A DNA stretch of 38,323 nt. Origin: Acidimicrobiaceae bacterium (GTDB taxonomy: Bacteria > Actinomycetota > Acidimicrobiia > Acidimicrobiales > RAAP-2). The position numbers and the translations under genes were made by a program. Below the pieces are notes generated by a model that searched no databases, was not told the origin of the DNA, and saw only the letters and a list, made by a program, of their open reading frames with translations. Shown in pieces: positions 7,370 through 18,523 of this stretch (the stretch's first letter is position 1; every line of letters begins with the position of its first letter). The DNA is taken from contig CANGPS010000014.1 in NCBI GenBank assembly GCA_947456245.1, forward strand, positions 1 through 38,323, in the 5' to 3' direction.

Positions 7370-10300
7370 GGTCGGCCCGCTCGTCGGCCTCGGCCGCAGG
7401 CTCGTCGGGGACGAGGAGATCGACCGGGTCATCGGGGTCGACGGGGCGACCCTCGCCGTGGCCCTCCCCGCACAGGCGATCGTGCTGGCCGGCATGGTGG
7501 AGGCGGCCACCGAGGGGACGCTGCTGGTCGTCACTGCGACCCAGAGCGACGCCGAGCGGCTCCATGGCGACCTCGTGTGCTTCCTGGGCGGCGGCGACGA
7601 GGCCGGGTCGCCGGGATCGGTGGAAGGGCCGGCGCTGCTCCTGCCGGCATGGGACACGCTTCCGCTCGAGCGGGTGAGTCCCGAGATCGCGTCCATGGGG
7701 CAGCGCCTCGCCGTGCGTTGGCGTCTGGCGGGGAGCCGTCCGCCGGCCGTGGTCGTCGCTCCGGTGCGGGCCCTGCTCCAGCGCCTGGCCCCGGATCCGC
7801 TCGGCCCGCTCGTGGTCCGACCGGGCGACCGGGTGGACATCGATGAGCTGCTCGCCGATCTCATCGCCCGGGGCTATCGCCGAGAGCACCAGGTCGAGCA
7901 CCGAGGGGAGGTGGCGGTGCGGGGCGGCATCATCGACGTGTTCGGGGCCACGGCATCCGGGCCGGTGCGGATCGACCTGTTCGGTGACGAGGTCGACCGG
8001 CTCACCGCGTTCGACGTGGCCGACCAGCGATCGTCCGACGCCGTCGGGTCTGCCTGGTTCTTCGGGTGCCGCGAGATGGTGGTCTCAGGGTTGATGGCCG
8101 AGCGTGCCGAACGACTCGCGGCGGCAGAGCCATGGACGGCGTCGGTGCTCGGTCGGATGGCCGAGGGCGAGTTCTTCGACGGGATGGAGGGCTGGCTCGG
8201 CCCGCTCGCTGGCGCCGAGGAGCTGCTCCCCGACGGCCTCGGGGCGAGCGACACCGTGGTGTTGGTCGAGCCCCGACGCCTGCGCGACCGGGCCCTCGAG
8301 CTCGGAGACGAGGAGGAGGCGCTGGTCGCCGCCTTGGTCGAGACCTGGGCGGGCGATGCCGAGGCGGTCGAGCGGGACCACCTGACGCTGCACGTGGGGT
8401 TCGACCGCCTGCTGGCGAACTGCGGTGCGCCGACCCTGCTCATGCCGACCATCGCCGAGTCGCCGACCACGCCGCAGGTTGCGACGCGGGGGATCGAGCA
8501 GGTCACGGGCGACGCTGGTCGCCTCGCCGGCCTCGTCACCGGTCTGGCCGAGGACGGGATGACGGTGGTGGCCCTCGGGGCGCAGGAGGCCTCGGCCCGA
8601 CGCCTCGCCGAGGTGCTCGAGGGGGAGAAGGTCGACGTCCGGGTCATCTCCGCAGCGCCGAGCGGGACTGGGGTGTCGGTGGCGTCGGCCGGCCTCAGCC
8701 GAGGGGTGATCCTGCCCACGGCGCGACTCGCCATCCTCGCCGAACCGGACATCACGGGCCGGCGCATCCCGCACCGCGCCGCCCGGCCGCAGCAGCGGGT
8801 CACCGACGGGTTCTTCGACGACCTCGCCATCGGCAGCTTCGTGGTGCATCGCCAGCATGGGGTGGCGCGATTCAGCGGGGTGACCACCAGGGTCATCGGG
8901 GGTGCCACCCGCGACTACCTGATCCTCGAGTTCCGGGGTGACGACCGGCTCTACCTCCCGGTCGACCAGATCGACGCGATCACGCCTTACTCGGGAGGCG
9001 AGTCGCCGAGCCTGTCGAAGATGGGCGGCTCCGACTGGACCCGGACGCGATCGAAGGCACGGGCCGCCGCCTCGGAGGTGGCTGAGGAGCTCGTGGAGCT
9101 GTACCGCCAGCGCCTCGTGGCCCAGGGCCGGTCCTTCCAGCCCGACACGCCGTGGCAGCACGAGATGGAGGAGGCATTCCCCTTCTCGCCGACCCCTGAC
9201 CAGCGGCGTGCCATCGAGGACATCAAGGCCGACATGGAGGCAGAGCGGCCGATGGACCGCCTCGTGTGCGCCGACGTCGGGTTCGGCAAGACGGAGATCG
9301 CGGTGCGGGCTGCCTTCAAGGCGGTCCAGGACGGGTGCCAGGTGGCCGTGCTCGTCCCGACGACGCTGCTCGCCAGCCAGCACCACCAGACCTTCGTCGA
9401 GCGGTTCGGCGGCTACCCCATCAACGTGGCGCTCCTCAGTCGGTTCCTGACCGACGCAGAGGCGACCGAGGTCCGAGCGGGGCTCAAGGCGGGGAGCATC
9501 GACGTCGTCGTGGGGACCCATCGACTGCTCTCCGAGAGCATCGAGTTCAAGGACCTCGGCCTCCTCGTCGTCGACGAGGAGCAGCGCTTCGGGGTGTCGC
9601 ACAAGGAGTCCATCAAGCGGATGTCCGAGGGCGTCGACGTCCTGACGCTGACGGCCAGCCCCATCCCGAGGACCCTCGAGATGGCCCTGACGGGGATCCG
9701 CGACCTGTCGATGGTCACCACGCCACCGGTCGACCGGCGGCCGATCCTGACCTATGTGGGGGAGACCGACGACCGAGCCACGGCCGAGGCGATCCGCCGT
9801 GAGCTGCTCCGGGAGGGGCAGGTCTTCTACGTGCACAACCGGGTGGCGGACATCGACACCGCGGCGCGCAAGATCCGCAAGCTCGTGCCCGAGGCCCGGG
9901 TGGTCGTGGCGCACGGCCAGATGGACGAGGGGACCCTCGAGTCGGTGGTGATGAAGTTCGCAGAGCGCGAGGCCGACGTCCTCGTGTGCACCACCATCGT
10001 CGAGTCGGGGATCGACATGCCCTCGGTCAACACGCTCATCGTGAGCCGGGCCGACCTGCTCGGCCTCGGCCAGCTCCACCAGCTGCGTGGGCGCGTGGGT
10101 CGGAGTGGCCAGCGGGCCTATGCCTACCTGTTCCACCCGGCCGACATGGTGCTGTCGGAGACGGCCTACGAGCGGCTCCGGACGATCGGCGAGAACACAG
10201 ACCTCGGATCGGGCTTCAAGATCGCCATGCGCGACCTCGAGATCCGCGGGGCGGGCAACCTGCTCGGACGTGACCAGTCCGGCCACGTCGCCTCCGTGGG

Positions 10301-10856
10301 CTACGACCTCTACGTCCAGATGGTCGCCGAGGCCGTCGCCGAGGCGCGCGGAGAGCGACCGCCGCCACCGGTGTCGCTGTCGATCGACGTGCCCGGTGAT
10401 GCGCACCTGCCCGCCGACTACATCGCCCAGGAGGATGCCCGCCTGGAGGCGTACCGCCGTCTGGCCGGTACCTCCACCGATGAGGACGTCGACGATGTGG
10501 CGGAGGAGTGGGTTGATCGCTACGGTCCGCTCCCGCCGGCCGCCGAGGGCCTCATCGAGCTTGCCCGGCTCCGGGTGGCCTGCCTGCGCCTCGGGATCGA
10601 CGAGCTCTCCGTGATGCCGGCCCGGCCCGGCATGCGCGCGGTTCCCCTGGCGCGGATCTCTCCGCTGACGCTGCCCGTCTCCGGCCAGATGCGGGCCCGG
10701 CGGCTCCTCGGCGAGCGGGCCTACGACGAGGGGACGCGGACGCTCAAGGTGGAGCTCACCGCTCGACGCAGCGCACCCAGCGAGCTTCGGGCGCTCCTCG
10801 ACGAGCTGGTGCCGCCGCCGGATCCCGTCACGAGCACCTCAGGCGAGTCTGGCTAG
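7362..10856 (+). CDS. mfd: Transcription-repair coupling factor
   Basis: An ATP-driven DNA translocase that removes RNA polymerase stalled at DNA damage and recruits UvrA. The 1164-residue length is typical. Domains in order: a UvrB-like N-terminal module (about 20-330), a CarD-like RNA polymerase interaction domain starting near 486 (IGSFVVHRQHGVARFSG), a translocase domain with Walker A ADVGFGKTE near 636 and DEEQRFGV near 737, motif TASPIPRTLEMAL, then the second RecA-like and TRG parts with QLRGRVGRSG, and a C-terminal D7 domain. All helicase motifs look intact. The GTG at 7362 overlaps the end of pth by 8 nt, so translation is coupled. The same order is known in other Actinobacteria. Confidence 0.97.
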   Translation: MAEVGPLVGLGRRLVGDEEIDRVIGVDGATLAVALPAQAIVLAGMVEAATEGTLLVVTATQSDAERLHGDLVCFLGGGDEAGSPGSVEGPALLLPAWDTLPLERVSPEIASMGQRLAVRWRLAGSRPPAVVVAPVRALLQRLAPDPLGPLVVRPGDRVDIDELLADLIARGYRREHQVEHRGEVAVRGGIIDVFGATASGPVRIDLFGDEVDRLTAFDVADQRSSDAVGSAWFFGCREMVVSGLMAERAERLAAAEPWTASVLGRMAEGEFFDGMEGWLGPLAGAEELLPDGLGASDTVVLVEPRRLRDRALELGDEEEALVAALVETWAGDAEAVERDHLTLHVGFDRLLANCGAPTLLMPTIAESPTTPQVATRGIEQVTGDAGRLAGLVTGLAEDGMTVVALGAQEASARRLAEVLEGEKVDVRVISAAPSGTGVSVASAGLSRGVILPTARLAILAEPDITGRRIPHRAARPQQRVTDGFFDDLAIGSFVVHRQHGVARFSGVTTRVIGGATRDYLILEFRGDDRLYLPVDQIDAITPYSGGESPSLSKMGGSDWTRTRSKARAAASEVAEELVELYRQRLVAQGRSFQPDTPWQHEMEEAFPFSPTPDQRRAIEDIKADMEAERPMDRLVCADVGFGKTEIAVRAAFKAVQDGCQVAVLVPTTLLASQHHQTFVERFGGYPINVALLSRFLTDAEATEVRAGLKAGSIDVVVGTHRLLSESIEFKDLGLLVVDEEQRFGVSHKESIKRMSEGVDVLTLTASPIPRTLEMALTGIRDLSMVTTPPVDRRPILTYVGETDDRATAEAIRRELLREGQVFYVHNRVADIDTAARKIRKLVPEARVVVAHGQMDEGTLESVVMKFAEREADVLVCTTIVESGIDMPSVNTLIVSRADLLGLGQLHQLRGRVGRSGQRAYAYLFHPADMVLSETAYERLRTIGENTDLGSGFKIAMRDLEIRGAGNLLGRDQSGHVASVGYDLYVQMVAEAVAEARGERPPPPVSLSIDVPGDAHLPADYIAQEDARLEAYRRLAGTSTDEDVDDVAEEWVDRYGPLPPAAEGLIELARLRVACLRLGIDELSVMPARPGMRAVPLARISPLTLPVSGQMRARRLLGERAYDEGTRTLKVELTARRSAPSELRALLDELVPPPDPVTSTSGESG

Positions 10857-10867
10857 GCTCTGGCCTC
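10854..10867 (+). promoter_or_regulatory. Leaderless promoter -10 box overlapping the mfd stop codon
   Basis: TAGGCT at 10854-10859 lies 8 nt before the GTG at 10868. Its first three bases are the mfd stop codon TAG. There is no ribosome binding site, so the foldase gene may be started as a leaderless transcript as well as by readthrough. Confidence 0.5.
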
Positions 10868-12022
10868 GTGCACCGCTCCGTCTTCGCCATCGTCTCCTCC
10901 ATCGTCGTGACCGCCGCCGTGGCGGTCGGGATCGCCTACGCCGTGCCGTCGAACGCCGCCGTCGTCAACGGGGCGGGCCTGCCGGTCTCCGTGGTCCAGA
11001 CCGACCTCGACGCCGTGGCCAACAACTCGGCCTATCTCTGCTACCTGAACGCCAGCGCGCTCGTGCGGTCGAACGGGTCCTCTGGGCTCAGCGCGGTGAA
11101 GGGTGCGACCCCCGGGAGCTACTCGTCGAGCTTCGTGACGCTCTGGATGAACCAGGAGATCACCCGCACCCTGCTCGAGCAGAAGGCGGCGGCGGCAGGG
11201 ATCCCGACCCCGTCGGCCGCAGACCTGGCGCAGGCCCGCACCGACCTTGCGAGCTCCATCGACTCGACCTTGGCGCAGGTCTCGGGCAGCCAGTACCAGT
11301 GCCCGGTCACGGCCGCCGCCCTGCTCGGCGGGATGCCCAAGGACTTCGTCGACCGCCAGGTCGGCGCCCAGGCGCTGAGCGAGGCCTTCCTCGCCCACTC
11401 CGCTGGCATCTCGATCACCCCGGCCGCCGTCAAGGCGTACTACGAGGCCAACACGTCGAAGTTCGACAAGATCTGCCTCTCGGGCATCCTCGTCAGCTCC
11501 AAGGCGACCGCGGACAGCCTGAAGTCCCAGCTCGCCGCCGGCGCCGACTTCGCCACCCTGGCCACCCAGAACTCGATCGACGCCCAGTCCAAGGCGCAGG
11601 GTGGGGCCATCGGCTGCTTCGGGCCGACGTCGAGCCAGTACCAGTCGGTGCTCACCGACGTGGGCTCGCTCAAGGTCGGCGAGGTGACCGACCCGCTGGC
11701 CTCCCAGGGCGGCTCGTACGTCCTGCTGACGGTGACGAAGCGCACGACCACCCCGTTCGACGGCCTCGCCACGATCATCCGCCGCACCATGGTGGCCAGC
11801 GCGGCGACCAAGTCGTCTGCGGCCATCAGCGCACTGCTCCACTCGGCCCAGGTCTCGGTGAACCCTCGCTACGGCACCTGGAAGGCCTCGGCGAGCTCGG
11901 CGGGCCTGATCCCGCCGGCCGCCCCGGCGACCGCGAGCATCCCCAACGCAGCGGCCAACCTCCCCGGCGGAGCACCGGCGTCGTCGGCTGCGTCTGGCGC
12001 CTCCTCCTCGACCCGAGGCTGA
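10868..12022 (+). CDS. Exported PpiC/SurA-type peptidyl-prolyl isomerase or foldase
   Basis: A 384-residue exported protein with an N-terminal signal or anchor segment (about 4-28) without a lipobox cysteine. A SurA-like helical region follows (about 60-185, with KDFVDRQVGAQALSEAFLAH), then a parvulin-type domain (about 190-300, with AAGADFATLA and GGAIGCFGP), and a low-complexity Ala/Ser/Pro tail. Four cysteines lie in the exported part and could form disulphides. It probably helps secreted proteins fold. It lies between mfd and mazG with 11 and 3 nt gaps. Whether it isomerises prolines or is only a chaperone cannot be judged from sequence. Confidence 0.8.
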   Translation: MHRSVFAIVSSIVVTAAVAVGIAYAVPSNAAVVNGAGLPVSVVQTDLDAVANNSAYLCYLNASALVRSNGSSGLSAVKGATPGSYSSSFVTLWMNQEITRTLLEQKAAAAGIPTPSAADLAQARTDLASSIDSTLAQVSGSQYQCPVTAAALLGGMPKDFVDRQVGAQALSEAFLAHSAGISITPAAVKAYYEANTSKFDKICLSGILVSSKATADSLKSQLAAGADFATLATQNSIDAQSKAQGGAIGCFGPTSSQYQSVLTDVGSLKVGEVTDPLASQGGSYVLLTVTKRTTTPFDGLATIIRRTMVASAATKSSAAISALLHSAQVSVNPRYGTWKASASSAGLIPPAAPATASIPNAAANLPGGAPASSAASGASSSTRG

Positions 12023-12025
12023 TCC

Positions 12026-13438
12026 ATGGCCCGCCCTCGGGTCACCATCGTCGGCCTCGGCCCGAGCGACGAGGATCACCTGGCCCCAGTGGCGAGGCGC
12101 CTCCTCGGCGAGGCCGGTGACGACGCCATCTTGCGCACGTCTCGCCATCCCGCCGTCTCGTCGCTCGGCCCCGTGGCCTCCTATGACGCCCTCTACGACG
12201 AGTCGTCGAGCTTCGAGGAGGTCTACGAGGGCATCGCCGACGACCTCGTCCGGCGGGCGGAGGCTTCTGGCCACGTCGTCTACGGGGTCCCAGGCTCTCC
12301 GCTCGTCGCCGAGCGGACGGTCGAGCTGCTCCGCGAGCGGCCGGAGGTCGTCGTCGAGCTGATCCCAGCCCTCTCGTTCGTCGACCTCCTCGTCGCCAGG
12401 CTCGGCATCGACACGATGACGAGCGAGCTGCGCGTCGTCGACGCCCTCTCCATCGGCGAGCGACTTCGGGGTCCGGGTCCGATCATCGTGGCCCAGTGCC
12501 ACTCGGCGGACGTGCTGTCAGCGCTGAAGCTCTCGATCGACGCGGACCTCTTCGACCCGAGGCCAACAGCTGTGATCCTCCACCACCTCGGCCTGCCCGA
12601 CGAGCAGGTGCTCGAGGTGGACGTCGATGCGCTCGACCGGTTCCGCGAGGCCGATCACCTCACCAGCGTCTTCCTGCCCGAGCTGCGGACCGTCGGGCCG
12701 GCGGCCGAGGACCTCGTCGACCTGATGGCCCGCCTGAGGGCGGAGTGCCCGTGGGATGCGAAGCAGACCCACGGATCGCTCACCCGCCACCTGCTCGAGG
12801 AGTCGTACGAGGCGCTCGAGGCGCTCGAGGGCCTCGCTGCGGCACTCGAGTCCGAGGTTGGCGAGGACGTGCTCAGCGCGGCCTACGAGCACACCGCCGA
12901 GGAGCTCGGCGACCTCATCTTCCAGGTCGTCTTCCACGCCCACCTCGCGGCCGAGGACGGACGGTTCGATCTCACGGCCGTGCTCGACGGCGTGCGGACC
13001 AAGCTCGTCGGACGCCATCCTCACGTCTTCGGCGACGTGGTGGCGGAGACCGCCGATGACGTGGCGGTGAACTGGGAGGCCATCAAGCGGGCTGAGAAGG
13101 GGCGCTCGTCGGTGACCGAGGGGATCCCGGCAGCGCTGCCGGCCCTCCTGCGCTACGTCAAGCTCCGGCGCAAGGGCCGGGCGGTCGGCCTGGTCGCGCC
13201 GACGGGCCCCGAGGCGCTCGATGCGCTGGATGAGGCGGTGGATCGACTCCGACGGATCGATCTCTTGGACGTCGATGATGCCGACTCGGCCACCGCCGGT
13301 GCGGCCTTCGAGGCGGTCGGACTCCTCCTCGGGGCGGCAGGGGATCTCTCGGCGGGGATCGGCGTGGACCCGGAGATGGCGCTCCGGCGGCGAGCGGACG
13401 ACCTCGCCGGCCGGATCATCGAGACAGAGTCCGCGTGA
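12026..13438 (+). CDS. mazG: Tetrapyrrole-methylase-like domain fused to MazG nucleoside triphosphate pyrophosphohydrolase
   Basis: A 470-residue two-domain protein, as in Bacillus YabN. Residues about 1-220 resemble SAM-dependent tetrapyrrole methylases (VTIVGLGPSDEDHL, VVYGVPGSPLVAE); the role of this part is unknown in the family. Residues about 225-440 are MazG: CPWDAKQTHGSL, LLEESYEALEAL and EELGDLIFQVVFHAH carry the metal-binding acidic residues of the EExxE...ExxD type, and HPHVFGDV and NWEAIKRAEKG follow. MazG hydrolyses aberrant NTPs and limits their incorporation. The ATG at 12026 lies 3 nt after the foldase stop. mfd-mazG-eno order is conserved in Actinobacteria. Confidence 0.93.
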   Translation: MARPRVTIVGLGPSDEDHLAPVARRLLGEAGDDAILRTSRHPAVSSLGPVASYDALYDESSSFEEVYEGIADDLVRRAEASGHVVYGVPGSPLVAERTVELLRERPEVVVELIPALSFVDLLVARLGIDTMTSELRVVDALSIGERLRGPGPIIVAQCHSADVLSALKLSIDADLFDPRPTAVILHHLGLPDEQVLEVDVDALDRFREADHLTSVFLPELRTVGPAAEDLVDLMARLRAECPWDAKQTHGSLTRHLLEESYEALEALEGLAAALESEVGEDVLSAAYEHTAEELGDLIFQVVFHAHLAAEDGRFDLTAVLDGVRTKLVGRHPHVFGDVVAETADDVAVNWEAIKRAEKGRSSVTEGIPAALPALLRYVKLRRKGRAVGLVAPTGPEALDALDEAVDRLRRIDLLDVDDADSATAGAAFEAVGLLLGAAGDLSAGIGVDPEMALRRRADDLAGRIIETESA

Positions 13439-13478
13439 CAGGGTCAGCCGATGCCACATCGGGGGCAGTCGGCGAAGG

Positions 13479-15332
<1,854 letters not shown>

Positions 15333-15336
<4 letters not shown>

Positions 15337-15848
15337 GCTCCCTCTCGGCGTCCGCGGCTGACGTCGAGGCGGTCACCCTGCTCCTCGGCAAGCCGCCCTC
15401 TGGGCGCTTCTCGGTCATCGTCCGTCGCTCCGGTGGCGCTCCGGCGGTCATCGAGAACGCACCGCACCTCGAGGACGGCACGCCGATGCCCACCCTGCTC
15501 TGGCTCGTCGACCCTCCACTCAGAGAGCAGGTCAGCCGAATCGAGTCCCATGGGGGAGTCCGCAGGATCGAGGCCGAGATCGACCCTGACGCCCTCGCGG
15601 CCGTGCATGCGGCCCATGCCCGCCGACGCGAGGAGCTCATCGACCGGCCAGACCGACCGAGGCCGTCTGGCGGCGTCGGTGGGACGCGCCAGGGCCTCAA
15701 GTGCCTCCATGCCCACCTGGCCTCGTGGCTGGCGGGCTACGACGACCCGGCAGGTGCCGTCGTGGCCTCGGAGATCGACCTGACCGGCGTGCAGCGGATC
15801 GACCCTGAGGCGCCGGAGGGTGCCGCGTCGGTCGAGGTGCCGGCGTGA
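15333..15848 (+). CDS. DUF501 family protein
   Basis: A 171-residue protein of a conserved family of unknown function (COG1507), always found between the ftsB and ppx genes in Actinobacteria (Rv1025 in Mycobacterium tuberculosis). It has the conserved TLLLGKPPSGRFSVIVR start, ENAPHLEDGTPMPTLLWLVDP, and the C-terminal GLKCLHAHLASWLAGYDDPAG with a Cys-x-His-x-His cluster that might bind metal. The ATG overlaps the ftsB stop (ATGA). No membrane segment or signal. The neighbours suggest cell-cycle or polyphosphate related work, but nothing proves it. Confidence 0.92.
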
Positions 15849-16771
15849 GCGGCGCGCCGATCTGCGCGATCGACTGCGGGACGAACTCCACGAGGCTGCT
15901 CATCACCGATGCCGACGGCACGACCCTGGTGCGCGAGATGCGCATCACGCGCCTCGGCCAGGGGGTCGATGCCACCGGTCAGATCGCCCCGGAGGCGCTC
16001 GAGCGCACGTTGGGCGTCCTCGGGGAGTATCGCTCGTTGATGGACGAGGCCGGCGTCGGGCACGGACGGCTGGCGGCCACCTCGGCAGCCCGGGATGCCG
16101 CCAACGGCCCCGACTTCCTGCGCGCCGCCTCATCGATCACCGGCCTCGACGCGGAGATCCTCTCGGGCGAGGAGGAGGGACGGCTCTCCTTCGCTGGTGC
16201 GATGGCCGGCCTCGACCCGGCTCCCGGCGCCGACCTCGTGCTCGACATCGGGGGCGGGTCCACTGAGATCGTCCTCAACCGCGCGGGCCAGCTCAGCGCT
16301 CACTCGATGCAGGTCGGCTGCGTCCGGGTCGCCGAGCGCACCCTCACGAGTGATCCGGCGAGCGCGGCCGACCTCTCGGCGGCGCGGGCCATGGCCGACG
16401 AGGCCATCGATGGGGCCATGGCCGCCATCCCGGGCCTGGCCGGCCTTCCGGCCGGCTCACGGCTCGTCGGCCTGGCCGGGACCGTGGCGACGCTGGCGAT
16501 GATCGACGGGGACGTCGTCGACTACGAGCGCGACCTCGTCCACCATCGGTGGCTCAGCCGCGAGGCGGTCGTGGCCTGGACGGCCCTCCTCGGGCAGGAG
16601 AGCGCGGCCGAGCGCTCGCGCCGACCGGGGATGGTGGCCGGCCGGGAGGACGTCATCGTGGGTGGCCTGATCGTCCTGCAGGCCGTCCTCGAGCGGCTCG
16701 ACCTCGACGGCTGCCTGACGTCGGAGTCCGATATCCTCGACGGCCTCGCCGCGTCGCAGCGGGGGTCGTGA
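15845..16771 (+). CDS. ppx: Ppx/GppA family exopolyphosphatase
   Basis: A 308-residue member of the Ppx/GppA family in the ASKHA (actin-like ATPase) fold, the short form found in Actinobacteria (Rv1026-like). Phosphate-binding loops are CGTNSTRLLI (about 10-19) and DIGGGSTEIV (about 133-142); the catalytic Glu region is EILSGEEEGRLSF. It should release phosphate from polyphosphate or from pppGpp; the short form lacks the C-terminal HD domain of long Ppx proteins. The GTG overlaps the DUF501 stop by 4 nt, so eno-ftsB-DUF501-ppx form one operon. Confidence 0.92.
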   Translation: MSGAPICAIDCGTNSTRLLITDADGTTLVREMRITRLGQGVDATGQIAPEALERTLGVLGEYRSLMDEAGVGHGRLAATSAARDAANGPDFLRAASSITGLDAEILSGEEEGRLSFAGAMAGLDPAPGADLVLDIGGGSTEIVLNRAGQLSAHSMQVGCVRVAERTLTSDPASAADLSAARAMADEAIDGAMAAIPGLAGLPAGSRLVGLAGTVATLAMIDGDVVDYERDLVHHRWLSREAVVAWTALLGQESAAERSRRPGMVAGREDVIVGGLIVLQAVLERLDLDGCLTSESDILDGLAASQRGS

Positions 16772-16835
16772 GCGTGCTGGCGGCGTGGGCTCGGGCCTGC
16801 AACGATTCGTCCCCATGGGCGGATGGGGTAGGGGG

Positions 16836-17471
16836 ATGATCCGCTCGCAGCGGAGCGCAGCGGGATCGCCCCTGGCCCGACACGGTCGCAGGGTCACGCT
16901 GCGCACCATGACCCCCGGGGACTACGACCAGTGGATCGAGGTGCGCGACCGCTGCCGCGGGTGGCTGGTGCCGTGGGAGCCGCGACCCAAGGGCGCCCCG
17001 GTGGCGGCCGAGGACCGGAGCAGCTTCGCCTCGCGTTGCTCGCTCCGGGAGCGTGAGCGCCAGCTCGGGACAGGCTTCGGCTTCGGGATCTTCGTCGGCC
17101 GACGCCTCGTGGGGGAGCTGACCGTCTCGTCGATCCAGCGTGGTCCGTTCCAGAGCGCGTTCATCGGCTACTGGGTGGACCAGGCCGAGGCGGGACAGGG
17201 CTACGTGCCTGAGGCGGTGGTGGTGGCCCTGGCCTTCGCCTTCGAGGAGCTGGGCCTGCATCGCATCGAGATCTCGATCATCCCGCGCAATGCCCGCTCG
17301 CTCCGGGTGGTCGAGAAGCTCGGCATCCGCAGCGAGGGCGTGGCGTTGCGGTTCCTCCAGATCGACGGCGAGTGGGAGGACCACGCCCGCTTCGCCATCA
17401 CCGACGAGGAGTGGGCGATCCGTCGCGACGAGCTCGTGGGTCGCTGGATCGAGGGCTTCACCCGAGACTGA
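16836..17471 (+). CDS. GNAT acetyltransferase, RimJ/RimL-like
   Basis: A protein of 211 residues with the RimJ/RimL-type GNAT fold. After RVTLRTMTPGDYDQW the acetyl-CoA binding motif A reads AEAGQGYVPEA, followed by LGLHRIEISIIPRNARSLRVVEKLGI, which is typical of Nalpha-acetyltransferases of ribosomal proteins. The substrate is unknown. The ATG at 16836 follows a purine-rich stretch. An alternative ATG at 16815, 8 nt after the weak box AACGAT, would add seven residues and fit a leaderless start; I cannot decide between them. The gene is 64 nt after ppx and faces the SDR gene, with 10 nt between stops. Confidence 0.85.
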   Translation: MIRSQRSAAGSPLARHGRRVTLRTMTPGDYDQWIEVRDRCRGWLVPWEPRPKGAPVAAEDRSSFASRCSLRERERQLGTGFGFGIFVGRRLVGELTVSSIQRGPFQSAFIGYWVDQAEAGQGYVPEAVVVALAFAFEELGLHRIEISIIPRNARSLRVVEKLGIRSEGVALRFLQIDGEWEDHARFAITDEEWAIRRDELVGRWIEGFTRD

Positions 17472-17481
17472 GGCGCCCCGG

Positions 17482-18522
17482 TCAGCCCCGGTCGATCACC
17501 GCCGGTGAGTGACGGAAGAACTGCTCGACGTCGTGCTCGTAGCGGTAGGCGAGGGGCTCGGAGCCCGTCGATCGATCGAGTCGCAGGTGCTCGGCGAACG
17601 CTTGGACGGCAGCGGCCGAGGAGCGTCGGAACGTGAAGCCCGTGGCCTCGATCTTCGAGCAGTCCACCCCGCGGCCGAAGCGGAGGAGGTCGGCGAGCTC
17701 GGTCGGCATCTCGTAGAGGCCTGCCGCTGCGAGCGGTCGCATGAGCAGGCGATGGTGGAGCGAGGGCATGGGCAGCGGTCGGCTGCCCACCATGGAGACG
17801 ACTTCCGACCAGGGGAGCCGCCCGGCTCCGGCGACGTTGTAGACGCCGCGGAGCTTGAGGCGGGTGGCGTGCTCGAGGGCACGCACGACGTCCTCGGACG
17901 AGACGAACTGCAGCAGGGGGTCGAAGCCGATGAGCGCGGGGCAGAAGGGTCGGGACAGGTTCTGGGTGATGGGGGTCGTGAGCCCACCGCTGAGGACGTT
18001 GGCGAAGCGCAGCACCGACACCGCGGTCTGGGGCCGGTCGACGGCGAAGTCGGCGATGAGGGACTCTGCCTCGATCAACGAGCGCTCCACCATGGTCTTC
18101 GGCGGGGTCGAGCGCTTGGTCTCCTCTGAGAACCAGTAGGGGTCGCGTTCGTTGGCGCCGTAGACCTTGGTGGATGACTTCACGACCAGGTTGGTCACCG
18201 CGGAGCCCGATGCGCTCGCCGCGGCGAGGAGGTTCATCGTCCCGATGACGTTGATCTCGTGGAGCGCTCTCGACTTGGCCAGGGTCGAGTCGGAGACGAG
18301 GAAGGTGTGGATGATGGTGTCGACCTTGGTGGCCTGCACCAGGCGGTGGAGGATCGAGTACGTCTGGTCGGCCCTGACGAACTCGGCCCGCTCGAAGGGC
18401 ACCGAGGGGTCGTGTTCGCCGAGGCCCAGGATGACGTCCACCCCTGGGTCGGCCTCGAGGGCCTGGATGACGCGGCCACCCCAGAAGGTGTCGGCTCCGG
18501 TGACGAGGACGCGACTTCCCAT
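17482..18522 (-). CDS. Extended SDR (NAD-dependent epimerase/dehydratase-like) lacking catalytic Tyr and Lys
   Basis: A 346-residue member of the extended short-chain dehydrogenase family, resembling mycobacterial Rv0501 (annotated galE2). The N-terminal VTGADTFWGG replaces the middle glycine of the TGxxGxxG nucleotide loop by Thr12. SSTKVYG (116-122) is present, but the active-site segment that normally reads YxxSK is VERSL: Val145 stands for Tyr and Leu149 for Lys. Oxidoreductase or epimerase catalysis by the usual mechanism is therefore unlikely; a binding or regulatory role is possible. The ATG lies 1 nt after the stop of the upstream acyltransferase gene with GGAGGGG as ribosome binding site, so the two are coupled. 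Confidence 0.85.
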   Translation of the reverse strand: MGSRVLVTGADTFWGGRVIQALEADPGVDVILGLGEHDPSVPFERAEFVRADQTYSILHRLVQATKVDTIIHTFLVSDSTLAKSRALHEINVIGTMNLLAAASASGSAVTNLVVKSSTKVYGANERDPYWFSEETKRSTPPKTMVERSLIEAESLIADFAVDRPQTAVSVLRFANVLSGGLTTPITQNLSRPFCPALIGFDPLLQFVSSEDVVRALEHATRLKLRGVYNVAGAGRLPWSEVVSMVGSRPLPMPSLHHRLLMRPLAAAGLYEMPTELADLLRFGRGVDCSKIEATGFTFRRSSAAAVQAFAEHLRLDRSTGSEPLAYRYEHDVEQFFRHSPAVIDRG

Positions 18523-18523
18523 C

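Noticed and set aside
8085-10406. 773-codon open frame on the minus strand inside mfd
   Set aside because: It lies fully antisense to an intact mfd, is rich in Arg, His, Gly and Asp as expected from the GC-rich opposite strand, and shows no domain.
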